From positions 1 to 25,360 of the forward strand of contig PWND01000308.1 in the NCBI GenBank assembly GCA_003557965.1: a stretch of 25,360 nt of DNA, written 5' to 3'. The DNA comes from Bacteroidales bacterium. Lineage in GTDB: Bacteria > Bacteroidota > Bacteroidia > Bacteroidales > UBA7960. The notes under the pieces were generated by a model that was given only the letters and a program-made list of their open reading frames with translations, did no database searches and was not told the origin of the DNA. The position numbers and the translations under genes are program-made. Below are positions 8,792 through 17,598 of the stretch, piece after piece; position 1 is the stretch's first letter, and every line of letters starts with the position of its first letter.

Positions 8792-8804
8792 ATTGCAAAT
8801 AATT
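8780..8804. other. AT-rich 9-bp perfect inverted repeat at the GAPDH stop codon
   Basis: AATTATTTG (8780-8788) pairs with CAAATAATT (8796-8804) around a 7-base loop that contains the TAA stop. The stem has only one G-C pair and no T tract follows, so it is not a convincing terminator. It may be fortuitous in AT-rich DNA. Confidence 0.25.
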
Positions 8805-8847
8805 ATTTCAGGCACTGTCTTATTACTTTCAAAAATAAATTGCTTCT

Positions 8848-11800
8848 ATGGAAAAAGAGATCAAGTCAAAAGCCCTTGAAGTTAATTTGGCACAAACAAG
8901 GGAAGTAAATATAATAATACCGGAAGATCATTTGTGGTTTCTGTCTGTTGCTGAAAACCATTATGGAATTCATAAAAGAATTAAAGATTTTTTTACTGAA
9001 TTTCATCACCCCTACTCAAATAAAAAGTATGTTGTTGAACAGCTAAACAATATTGCTATTGGTGACTATTGGCTATACCAGGGCCATCCAAAAAACAATA
9101 AGGCTTTTTTTATTCTTCTTGACATATTTGATAATTTGCTGGAAGATGAACTCAATCAAGAACTTTCGAAGCAAGTTGTATATATATTTTTAAAATTTTT
9201 CGACAATAATTACGAAAATATATCCGGCAATAAAGAGCTAATAAAGAAAATTTTGTTGACTCTTGAAAAACACCTGGAAAACGGATATTTCAGTTATATC
9301 AGTAACCTTGGGTTCTTTTTTAAATGCTTTAGCAAAGCTGCACAAAATAAAAAACTGGAAAAGGATGTATTTGACTTTACGTATAAGCTTGTTTATAAAA
9401 ACATTAGTTTTTGGGAAAAAACCACTAATGTTGAAAAATGGCACAAAGAAAACAAGGTAAAGCTTTCAGGAAAATACCTTGATACGCTAAAAAAATTAGG
9501 AAAACCTTTCTTTGAACATCATTACAAGCAGCTTGATGCAGCCAAATCGTGGAATGATATAGTTAATAACGCATTCACTTTCTCTGACATGGTTACTGCT
9601 TTCAGAAATAAAACCGATGAATTTGATAATATTACTGAAAAGTTTAGCTATCTGTTTTACCTCTTGCATTTGCCTGGCATGGCCTACCATAGGAGCTACC
9701 TGCTTTTAGACTTAAACAAAGTAATAAAAAAAATTAGCTCGGAATTAAATGAAGAACAAATCAGGCAATCAATTGATGAGCTTTTTGAGCTTTTTTCAGA
9801 ATTTAAAAACAACTACATTGATATGGTTTTAGATTCTGTTTTAACCTTGGGAAAGGAAATAATAAACACATCAAACATATCTCTTATTCATTACTTTGAG
9901 GATAAGTTGATAAAGCTTGGCTTTACAACTCCGGGAATAAAATATCTTACAAATGAATGGCAAATTAAAGTTAACCGCAGCCACATAAAAAACATAAGGG
10001 TATGGCTTGATTTAATTGAGCATGGCCCTGAAATGATGCAAAAACTGCTATCTGCCTTAATTATTAACCTCAGGCTTGGTGGTATTTTTATTTTTGATAC
10101 AGACCTGTTTCAGCGTGATGTATCAAAATTGCTTAATGCTGAAATCTCTACTATCTACAAACAAGTAAAACAACTTACAAGAATATTTCCTGTATATTTT
10201 AGTGAAATTGGGGCAGAAGGAGAGCTTAGGGATGTAACAACAATTATTGATGAAATTTCGCAAAGAAATGATAAGCTAATACATTTTTTACGAAAGCAGG
10301 TTCACACAGAAGGAAATAACTCCCATATTCAAATAACGCTCGATATAATCAGGTTTTGGTATGATTTAGACAAAAAACGGCTGAAGCAGCTTATCCCCGA
10401 AAATGTTTTTAATACTATTGACATAAACAGTAAATGGGTTCAGGGAGTACATACGCTTATTAACAAAGTGTGCAGCCAAAATAAAATATCATTAAATAAA
10501 CTCCTTGAATTAAGCGAAGAAGAAGTAAAAAACCTGCTTGAAAAAAGTAATCATAAGAGTAAAAATGACATCAAGAGGATAAAGCTAATAATTAAACTTT
10601 ACCAGCTGTTAAAAGAAAAGTATTCTTTTGAAACAGATGATATAACAAAAATTATTGGCAGGTATCGTTTTTTCAGCTTAAAAGAAACGGAAGCGCTGAA
10701 AAACCTGTTAGAATCTAAAAGTGACATAGATGCTCTTAAAGCTATATTCAGCTTTATGGTGAGATTAAATGAGGTAATTTTTAATCCTGCCAAAAGCAAA
10801 GGTTGGGAAAATATATATTACAAACGTCATGTTGCTTTTGGTATTCCTTCGATGTACGGCGAATATCATGAGCCAAAGTTTGAAGCCCTGGGGCTAACCT
10901 TCAGGCTTGAACGTGTTGCAAACGTTTTAGTTGACAGAATTATCAGCAATATTAATACGGATTTCCTCACAGCTAAAACTCTTAAAGAAATATACTCCGT
11001 TATAAAACTTTTACGGGAAGGGCTTGAACTGGACGGAATTTCTGACCAGGGGCTTAACTCAAACCTTCAAATGCTGCAATACAGCCTTACTTCAGGAAGT
11101 TTCACAATAAAGCAATACATCAACATTTTCCAGTTTATGGAAGATAGTGTTAAAGAAATTATTAATAAATATTTTATTCGCCCTTATGAAGACCTTTTAA
11201 AAGTTATAACCCCCCAGCTTTTCTCAAGTGAAGCCAAGCCTGACTCAAAAACAGGAAAAAAGTTTATTCATAAAAAGTCTGAGATTTTCTACAGGGATTT
11301 ACTGTTTTCAACGTTTTTAATTCAGCAACTCGATAATTTTATTGGTGAAGTGTTGAATAATCTCAGGAAAATGGATAGTGAACTATCAACTGAGGATATC
11401 AGGAATATTATGTCGTATGACCCAGGCATGGTAATTAGCCCAATTTACAGTGAAACTCCCACAATGGACAACCAGATTTTTCTTGGGTCAAAGGCATACT
11501 ACCTGAAAAATTTATATATCAACAAATACCCTGTACCACCGGGTTTTGTTCTCACTACGGAAGTATTCAGAAGAAAAAACACTATTCTGAAGCAAGCTGC
11601 ATTAAATGCAGAAATTGATAACTTTATAAGAAAGCATATTACAGAACTCGAAAATTTATCAGGCAGGGAATTTGGAAACCCTTTAAACCCATTACTGCTA
11701 AGTGTTAGGTCTGGTGCGGCTATTTCCATGCCGGGCGCCATGAATACTTTTTTAAATGTTGGCTTAAATGACGAAATAACCGAAATGCTTAGCAAACAAT

Positions 11801-12945
11801 ATAATTTTGGCTGGACTTCATGGGATTGTTACAGAAGGCTTATACAAACATGGGGAATGTCATTTGGAATTGACAGAAATGACTTTGACCAGGTTATGAT
11901 TGATTACAAAAAGAAATATAATGTTACGCAGAAAATAGACTTCCCGCCGGAAATAATGAAAAAAATGGCTTTTACTTACAAAAAGTTACTGGCTGACAAT
12001 GGTATCTACTTTGAATCTGACCCGTTTATGCAGCTAAAACAATCCATTATTTCAGTTTTTAATTCATGGGATACCCCAAGAACAAAAGTTTACAGGGACC
12101 ACATGCACATTGCTGATGAGTGGGGCACTGCCGTAATAGTACAGCAAATGGTCTTTGGCAATATTCATAATGAAAGTGGTTCAGGAGTATTATTTACACA
12201 CGACCCAAGCGACAATATTTCAGGAATAAACCTAAACGGCGACTTTTCATTTCTTAGCCAGGGAGAAGATATTGTTGCAGGCTTAATTAATACATTGCCA
12301 GTTAGTGAATACCAGCGAGAGAAATATTATACTAAAAGCCCGTTTTCTTTAGAATCTGCCTTTCCAAAAATATATAACCGATTAAAGGAAATAGCTTTTG
12401 AGTTAATTGAGAGCCACGGCTTCAGTCACCAGGAAATTGAGTTTACCTTTGAAACTGCCGAAGAAAAAGACTTGTATATTTTACAAACAAGGGATATGGC
12501 AATAATTAAACAAGATAAAATTGTTGTGTTTGCTACTCCGGAAAGCAAAATGGAAAGAGCCGGCTGTGGAATTGGAATTGGCAATGAAGTGCTAAATGGT
12601 TTGGTGGTTTTTGACATGGATGATATTTATGCATTGAAAGAAAAGCATCCTGAAAGCAAGGCTGTGCTTATAAGGCCTGATACGGTTCCTGATGATATTG
12701 AGATGATTTTTGAGTGCGACGGGCTATTAACAGCCAAAGGAGGAGCAACTTCACATGCTGCCGTAACTGCAGCAACTCTCGGAAAAATATGCGTTGTTAA
12801 CTGCCCCGACATGGTTGTAGATGAAAACTCCAAAAAATGTGAAATAAACGGAGTAGCTTTTAAATCCTTTGACCCTGTTGCAATTGACGGCACACAAGGT
12901 ATTATATACAAGGGTAACTATCCTGTAAAAACTCATGAATTATAA
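8848..12945 (+). CDS. Giant PPDK-like protein: novel N-terminal region + ATP-grasp + phosphohistidine domain, no PEP/pyruvate domain
   Basis: 1365 residues. Residues 1 to about 870 are mostly helical, lysine-rich and unrecognised. About 875-1220 is the PPDK-type nucleotide-binding domain: GSKAYYLKNL, PVPPGFVLTT, SVRSGAAISMPGAM (952-965), SGSGVLFTHDP, QGEDIVAG, EIEFTFE and LQTR. About 1225-1365 is the swivelling phosphohistidine domain with GGATSHAA (H1303). The protein then stops, whereas PPDK and PEP synthase continue into a PEP/pyruvate-binding TIM barrel that is absent here. It should autophosphorylate H1303 from ATP, but the final acceptor is unknown. Water dikinases and rifampin phosphotransferase also use this chemistry without the barrel. 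The N-terminal region may supply the acceptor site. No signal peptide is seen, so it is likely cytoplasmic, and possibly cotranscribed with GAPDH. Confidence 0.85.
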   Translation: MEKEIKSKALEVNLAQTREVNIIIPEDHLWFLSVAENHYGIHKRIKDFFTEFHHPYSNKKYVVEQLNNIAIGDYWLYQGHPKNNKAFFILLDIFDNLLEDELNQELSKQVVYIFLKFFDNNYENISGNKELIKKILLTLEKHLENGYFSYISNLGFFFKCFSKAAQNKKLEKDVFDFTYKLVYKNISFWEKTTNVEKWHKENKVKLSGKYLDTLKKLGKPFFEHHYKQLDAAKSWNDIVNNAFTFSDMVTAFRNKTDEFDNITEKFSYLFYLLHLPGMAYHRSYLLLDLNKVIKKISSELNEEQIRQSIDELFELFSEFKNNYIDMVLDSVLTLGKEIINTSNISLIHYFEDKLIKLGFTTPGIKYLTNEWQIKVNRSHIKNIRVWLDLIEHGPEMMQKLLSALIINLRLGGIFIFDTDLFQRDVSKLLNAEISTIYKQVKQLTRIFPVYFSEIGAEGELRDVTTIIDEISQRNDKLIHFLRKQVHTEGNNSHIQITLDIIRFWYDLDKKRLKQLIPENVFNTIDINSKWVQGVHTLINKVCSQNKISLNKLLELSEEEVKNLLEKSNHKSKNDIKRIKLIIKLYQLLKEKYSFETDDITKIIGRYRFFSLKETEALKNLLESKSDIDALKAIFSFMVRLNEVIFNPAKSKGWENIYYKRHVAFGIPSMYGEYHEPKFEALGLTFRLERVANVLVDRIISNINTDFLTAKTLKEIYSVIKLLREGLELDGISDQGLNSNLQMLQYSLTSGSFTIKQYINIFQFMEDSVKEIINKYFIRPYEDLLKVITPQLFSSEAKPDSKTGKKFIHKKSEIFYRDLLFSTFLIQQLDNFIGEVLNNLRKMDSELSTEDIRNIMSYDPGMVISPIYSETPTMDNQIFLGSKAYYLKNLYINKYPVPPGFVLTTEVFRRKNTILKQAALNAEIDNFIRKHITELENLSGREFGNPLNPLLLSVRSGAAISMPGAMNTFLNVGLNDEITEMLSKQYNFGWTSWDCYRRLIQTWGMSFGIDRNDFDQVMIDYKKKYNVTQKIDFPPEIMKKMAFTYKKLLADNGIYFESDPFMQLKQSIISVFNSWDTPRTKVYRDHMHIADEWGTAVIVQQMVFGNIHNESGSGVLFTHDPSDNISGINLNGDFSFLSQGEDIVAGLINTLPVSEYQREKYYTKSPFSLESAFPKIYNRLKEIAFELIESHGFSHQEIEFTFETAEEKDLYILQTRDMAIIKQDKIVVFATPESKMERAGCGIGIGNEVLNGLVVFDMDDIYALKEKHPESKAVLIRPDTVPDDIEMIFECDGLLTAKGGATSHAAVTAATLGKICVVNCPDMVVDENSKKCEINGVAFKSFDPVAIDGTQGIIYKGNYPVKTHEL

Positions 12946-13033
12946 CCTGCTAATTCAAAAATTAAAAATAGGTTTTATAAACTTTTATTGTAAAAAAATA
13001 TTATTAAAAACTATACATCATAATTTTTAAAAG

Positions 13034-13041
13034 TATATTTG
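13034..13041 (+). promoter_or_regulatory. -7 promoter element before dnaN
   Basis: TATATTTG, a perfect TAnnTTTG match followed by C as in several others here, ends 41 bases before the dnaN ATG. It is the only good candidate in the 137-base gap. Confidence 0.55.
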
Positions 13042-13082
13042 CAAATTGAACATAAAAAAGTAAAACCAAAAATATCTGAAAT

Positions 13083-14207
13083 ATGAAATTTATCGTATCC
13101 AGTTCAGCATTACTAAAGCAACTACAGGCTATAAGCGGAGTTGTTGGAACTAACAGTACATTACCAATTCTTGATAACTTTCTTTTCAGTTTAGATGAAA
13201 ATGAAATAAGCATATCTGCCTCTGACCTTGAGACTACTATGAATGCAAGGATTACAGCAGATATGGCAGAAGGTAGTGGAAGCGTTGCAATTCCTGCAAA
13301 AATACTTCTTGATACTCTTAAAACTTTTACCAATATTCCTGTTACTTTTGATGTTAATGACAACAATTACAGTATTGCATTAACTGCCGGTGAGGGAAAA
13401 TTTCGCCTGGCCGGCCAAAATGGTGAAGACTTCCCCAAAACGCCGGTAGTTGAAGAAAGTAATAAAATTGAGGTTGAATCCGACATTTTATTCAATGCCA
13501 TTGCTAAAACAATATTTGCTGCAAGTAACGATGAGTTGCGCCCGGCAATGTCAGGTGTATTTTGTGAATGCTCGAAAGACAATATTACTTTTGTTGCAAC
13601 TGACGCACATAAGCTTGTCAGGTACCGCAGAGCTGATGTAAAACCTAATGTTGACGCTTCTTTTATAATCCCAAAAAAGTCTTTAAACCAGTTAAGGCAT
13701 ATTTTTTCGCATGATGCTGCTACTGTATCGCTTGAATTTAACGAAACTAACGCTATTTTTTCTTTTCAAAACATAACTGTTACATGCAGGCTGATTGATG
13801 GAAAATATCCTAATTATAATGCAGTAATACCTAAGTCGAATCCTAAAAAGCTTGTTGTTGACCGCGTACCATTTATTAATGCTATTAAACGCGTATCGCT
13901 GTTTTCTAACCAAACAACATACCAGGTTAAGTTCAAAATTGCCGGTACAGAGCTGATTCTTAATGCTGAAGACCTTGATTATAGCAACGAGGCTAATGAA
14001 AGACTTAACTGTCATTTCGAAGGTGATGATATGGAAATTGGCTTCAATAGCAGATTTTTATTAGAAATGCTAAATAATGTTGAAACTGAACAAGTAATGA
14101 TGGAATTGTCTGAACCAAACCGCGCCGGCCTGATATTACCTGTTGACAGCGAGAATAAAGAAGAGGATATCCTGATGCTTGTTATGCCTATTATGCTTAA
14201 TGCATAA
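13083..14207 (+). CDS. dnaN: DNA polymerase III beta subunit (sliding clamp)
   Basis: Forms the dimeric ring that tethers DNA polymerase III and other clamp-binding proteins to DNA. The length of 374 residues is normal. Family features include the N-terminal MKFIVSSSALLKQLQAISGVV, LPILDNFLF, RPAMSGVF at the start of the second domain, TDAHKLV, the linker LIDGKYPNY, and the C-terminal LPVD...LMLVMPI that ends against the protein-binding cleft. Here the tail is extended by LNA. It is not next to dnaA or recF in this window, and flanking gaps make it a probable single-gene unit. Confidence 0.97.
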   Translation: MKFIVSSSALLKQLQAISGVVGTNSTLPILDNFLFSLDENEISISASDLETTMNARITADMAEGSGSVAIPAKILLDTLKTFTNIPVTFDVNDNNYSIALTAGEGKFRLAGQNGEDFPKTPVVEESNKIEVESDILFNAIAKTIFAASNDELRPAMSGVFCECSKDNITFVATDAHKLVRYRRADVKPNVDASFIIPKKSLNQLRHIFSHDAATVSLEFNETNAIFSFQNITVTCRLIDGKYPNYNAVIPKSNPKKLVVDRVPFINAIKRVSLFSNQTTYQVKFKIAGTELILNAEDLDYSNEANERLNCHFEGDDMEIGFNSRFLLEMLNNVETEQVMMELSEPNRAGLILPVDSENKEEDILMLVMPIMLNA

Positions 14208-14338
14208 AAAAACATATTAATGCTTGTTATCTTCCTGAATTATTAAACTATTAAGGTTTAGATTAATATTATCTATTCACACCTTATTAGTTTATAATTG
14301 TTTATTATTTGCCGATTAACAATTTGCTAAAAATTCCC

Positions 14339-14346
14339 TATATTTG
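14339..14346 (+). promoter_or_regulatory. -7 promoter element before ygeY
   Basis: TATATTTG matches TAnnTTTG and ends 94 bases before the ygeY ATG, leaving an ~90-base leader with no obvious structured element. A TTTG at 14323-14326 is too close to serve as the -33 box at usual spacing. Confidence 0.5.
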
Positions 14347-14440
14347 CACTCCTTAAAGCCTCACAGCTAATAAAAAGCAAATTACAATTACTGCAAAAAC
14401 AAAATACTGCTTGTAAAACTATTTAATAATTATAATATAT

Positions 14441-15637
14441 ATGGAAAAAGAAATATCAAAAATTAAAGAATTAGCCGAAAAATACAGAGACTATACTGCC
14501 AGCAACCTTTCAAAATTAGTACAGCATAAATCTCTCAGTCTGCAAGAAAAGGACGTTCAATACGAACTAAAAAGACAAATGGAAGAAGCAGGTTTTGATG
14601 AAGTAAAAATTGACGGGCTTGGAAATGTTATCGGCAGAATCGGAAACGGGAAGAAAGTACTGGCAATTGACGGCCACATGGATACTGTTGATTTAGGTAA
14701 TCTTGAAAATTGGGATTTTGACCCCCTTGGTGGTGAAATTAAAGATGGATATGTTCATGGAAGAGGTTCTGTTGACCAAAAAGGTGGCCCTGCTGCTTTT
14801 GTTACTTCCGGCAGAATACTGAAAGAAATGGGGTTTGACAAGGATTTAACAATTTATTTTGTTGGAAGTGCTATTGAAGAGGATTGCGACGGCTTGTGCT
14901 GGAAATATATTGTTGAAGAACTGGGAATAAAACCTGACTATGCAATCAGTACTGAACCTACTAACCTTAATATCTACAGAGGACATCGTGGCAGAATGGA
15001 AATGAGAGTTACTTTCAAGGGCGTATCATCGCATGGCTCGGCACCTGAAAGAGGCAAAAATGCTATCTATATGGCTTCAAAGGTAGCACTTGAAATAGAA
15101 AAGCTTAACGAAAGGCTTAAACATGATGATTTTCTTGGTAAAGGAACCATTACAATATCAGAATTTGTTTCTAAAAGCCCCTCACTGTGCGCTGTAGCCG
15201 ACTATGCTCATATTCACCTCGACAGAAGGCTTACATGGGGAGAAACAAAAGAAAGTGCAGTTAAAGAAATTCAGGATATTATTAAAGGAATGAATGCAAA
15301 AGTTGAAGTACTTGAGTACATGGAAGAAGCTTTTACAGGATTAAAGTATGGAATGGAAAAGTATTATCCCACATGGAAAATTGAAGAAAACCACGAAATA
15401 GTAAAAATGGCTGTAAGCACTTTTAAAAAAATGTACAACCATGAACCAAAAATTGACAAATGGACTTTTTCTACAAACGGTGTAACAATAAACGGGTATT
15501 ATGGGATACCAATCATTGGCTTTGGGCCCGGAAATGAAGTACTGGCTCATGCCCCAAATGAAAAAGTACCAATTCAGCATCTGGTTGATGCTTCAGTTTT
15601 TTATGCTGCATTTGCTTACGAATTATCAGCACAATAA
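14441..15637 (+). CDS. ygeY: YgeY family M20 zinc hydrolase
   Basis: M20-type di-zinc amidohydrolase of the subgroup labelled YgeY, 'selenium metabolism hydrolase'. Predicted metal ligands and catalytic acids are H79 and D81 in GHMDTVD, D112 in GSVDQKGG, E146-E147 in AIEED, E172 in TEPT and H370 in LAHAPNE. The dimerisation domain carries GHRGRMEMRV and SSHGSAPERG. The exact substrate of YgeY is not established; by family it should be an N-acyl or N-carbamoyl amino compound. The ygeW gene follows after 66 bases with no promoter, and these two genes also cluster in E. coli. The selenium link comes from neighbourhood in other genomes; nothing here encodes selenium metabolism. Confidence 0.88.
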   Translation: MEKEISKIKELAEKYRDYTASNLSKLVQHKSLSLQEKDVQYELKRQMEEAGFDEVKIDGLGNVIGRIGNGKKVLAIDGHMDTVDLGNLENWDFDPLGGEIKDGYVHGRGSVDQKGGPAAFVTSGRILKEMGFDKDLTIYFVGSAIEEDCDGLCWKYIVEELGIKPDYAISTEPTNLNIYRGHRGRMEMRVTFKGVSSHGSAPERGKNAIYMASKVALEIEKLNERLKHDDFLGKGTITISEFVSKSPSLCAVADYAHIHLDRRLTWGETKESAVKEIQDIIKGMNAKVEVLEYMEEAFTGLKYGMEKYYPTWKIEENHEIVKMAVSTFKKMYNHEPKIDKWTFSTNGVTINGYYGIPIIGFGPGNEVLAHAPNEKVPIQHLVDASVFYAAFAYELSAQ

Positions 15638-15703
15638 ACTCCTGAAAGCAATAATTGAGTTTTAAAGCAGAAATTAAATTTTTAAACTAAAGAAATATAA
15701 GAG

Positions 15704-16888
15704 ATGAATTTGGATAATATAATTAGAAGGATTTCCGGGAAAGGGTCCGGTCTTTATAAAAAAGATTTTTTATTAACATGGGAAAAAAGCGATGAAGAGC
15801 TTGAGATGGTTTTAGAAGTAGCTGCAGCTCTTAAGGAATTACGCGAAAACAACATTTCCTGCAGGTTATTTGACTCAGGGCTTGCTATTTCAAACTTCAG
15901 AGATAAGTCAACCCGCACGAGGTTTTCTTTTGCATCAGCAAGCAACCTGTTAGGCTTAGCTGTTCAGGACCTTGATGAAGAAAAGTCGCAAATATCTCAT
16001 GGCGAAACTGTCAGAGAAACTGCCAATATGATATCCTTCCTTTCCGATTTTATTGGTATCAGGGATGATATGTATCTCGGTGAAGGCAATAAATATATGC
16101 GTGAAGTTGCTGAAGCCCTGGATGAAGGCTTTAGTGAAGGCGTACTGCCTGTGAGGCCGGGAATTGTTAACCTTCAATGTGATATGGACCACCCTACACA
16201 ATCAATGTCCGACCTTATGCATTTGCAAAACGAATTTGGAAGCCTTGAAAACCTTAAAGGGAAAAAAATTGTAATGAGTTGGGCTTATTCTCCCAGCTAT
16301 GGTAAGCCTCTATCTGTTCCCCAGGGAATTATCGCACTTATGTCAAGATATGGAATGGATATTGAACTTGCATACCCCGAAGGTTACGACCTGATTCCTG
16401 AAGTTGTTGACTTAGCAAAAGAAAACTCTACAAAAAGCGGTGGCTCTTTTAATATCAGCCATTCTATGAAAGATGCCATGAAAGACGCTGATATCGTATA
16501 TCCAAAAAGCTGGGCACCATATAAAATAATGGAGCAAAGAACTCAGTTACTGAAAAATTTTGACAAACCCGGACTTGGAGAACTTGAAAAATTATGTCTT
16601 GCAAACAATGCAGAGCATAAAGACTGGGAATTTAACGAAGAAACACTTAATGTAACCAAAAACAAGAATGCTTTATATATGCACTGCCTTCCTGCTGATA
16701 TTTCAGGGGTTTCGTGCAAAGAAGGTGAAGTTAATGCTGATGTTTTTGAAAAATACAGAATAAAAACGTACATAGAAGCAGGATATAAGCCATATATTAT
16801 TGCTTCAATGATGCTGACAAACAGGTTTGAAAAACCTGCTGAAGTAATTGAGTATCTAATGAAGTATGGAGCTAAAAGAGTATTTTAA
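15704..16888 (+). CDS. ygeW: Knotted carbamoyltransferase YgeW
   Basis: Member of the aspartate/ornithine carbamoyltransferase superfamily with a trefoil knot. The carbamoyl-phosphate site is complete: STRTRF (residues 69-74), HPTQ (163-166) and HCLP (327-330). The sequence follows E. coli YgeW closely from memory over stretches such as DFLLTWE, HGETVRETANMIS, RDDMYLG, SYGKPLSVPQGII and ADISGVSCKEGEV, with similar length (394 residues). This excludes ornithine, acetylornithine and succinylornithine transcarbamylases. Its second substrate is unknown. In E. coli it lies with a diaminopropionate lyase, YgeY, a hydantoinase and a carbamate kinase, suggesting catabolism of a carbamoylated compound. 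Only YgeY accompanies it here. Confidence 0.95.
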   Translation: MNLDNIIRRISGKGSGLYKKDFLLTWEKSDEELEMVLEVAAALKELRENNISCRLFDSGLAISNFRDKSTRTRFSFASASNLLGLAVQDLDEEKSQISHGETVRETANMISFLSDFIGIRDDMYLGEGNKYMREVAEALDEGFSEGVLPVRPGIVNLQCDMDHPTQSMSDLMHLQNEFGSLENLKGKKIVMSWAYSPSYGKPLSVPQGIIALMSRYGMDIELAYPEGYDLIPEVVDLAKENSTKSGGSFNISHSMKDAMKDADIVYPKSWAPYKIMEQRTQLLKNFDKPGLGELEKLCLANNAEHKDWEFNEETLNVTKNKNALYMHCLPADISGVSCKEGEVNADVFEKYRIKTYIEAGYKPYIIASMMLTNRFEKPAEVIEYLMKYGAKRVF

Positions 16889-16930
16889 GCTGATACTATC
16901 CTGTCGATATAACTTGCAACAAATGGGTAA

Positions 16931-16958
16931 ATAAAAAACCGCCTTAACTAAGGCGGTT
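16931..16958 (-). terminator. Intrinsic terminator for the minus-strand small secreted protein
   Basis: AACCGCCT (16937-16944) pairs with AGGCGGTT (16951-16958); the flanking TA/TA can extend the stem. Read on the minus strand, the stem is followed by a T run (A run at 16933-16938 on +), the expected form. It lies about 48 bases past the minus-strand gene's stop. On the + strand the T tract is poor, so it may stop ygeW transcription only weakly. Confidence 0.85.
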
Positions 16959-17005
16959 CTTACCAACAACATGTAACCAAAACCTTTTTATTATTGTGGT
17001 ATTAT

Positions 17006-17311
17006 CTATTTAGCCTGTTGAAAAACTTTTTTAGTATCAATCACTGTTTCTTCAACTTCTTTTTCAAGTGTGCTGATTTTGCTAAGGTCAAACTTCTCAC
17101 CTACCAGTTTCACATTACTTTTGCCTGAGTTTTTCTCAGAATCTATATCATAAACCGGAAGAGGCTCATCTATTTCGCTTTCTTCTAAAACTTTTAACTC
17201 TAATTTAATTCCATCCAATGTTTGGAATTCAAAAGTTTGGAATCTTCCCTGGCTTTGAGCTACTAATGTAATCATTAAAATTGCTGCGAGTGTTAAAATT
17301 GATTTTTTCAT
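17006..17311 (-). CDS. Small secreted protein of unknown function
   Basis: 101 residues. A clear signal peptide (KK, then a hydrophobic stretch 5-18) should be cleaved around AQS/Q near residues 18-21, leaving about 80 exported residues. The mature part is polar and acidic, with a beta-prone start (FQTFEFQTLDG, LELKVLEES) and a charged helical C-terminus. It has one methionine after the start and no cysteine. I recognise no domain. It is convergent with ygeW and divergent from the carboxylase operon, and it has its own strong terminator, which supports a real expressed gene. No TAnnTTTG element was found upstream. Confidence 0.7.
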   Translation of the reverse strand: MKKSILTLAAILMITLVAQSQGRFQTFEFQTLDGIKLELKVLEESEIDEPLPVYDIDSEKNSGKSNVKLVGEKFDLSKISTLEKEVEETVIDTKKVFQQAK

Positions 17312-17598
17312 GACTTTGATTGTTTATTTGTTTATTAATTTATTTAGTTTTCTGTGTTTTCTATGCATAAGACGAGGTAGTATTTAAAAAGTTACAGAAC
17401 AATAAAAAAATTTTGTTTTTATTTTCAAACATTGAACTCCCCTCATGCTAATACCTGTTATTCAGTGGGTTCAAGAACAGCCAGAAATAAAAATATATTT
17501 TACTATTCAATAATTCAACTATTACTCATTTGTTTAATTTCTTTTTTTTTATTCATAAATTAGTTGTAATTTTATTTTTTGGAAAAATAAGCAAGGAT

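Noticed and set aside
17530..17598. TTG start for biotin carboxylase
   Set aside because: Adds a Phe-rich hydrophobic stretch absent from the family; the ATG at 17599 gives the canonical MIKKILIANRGE start.
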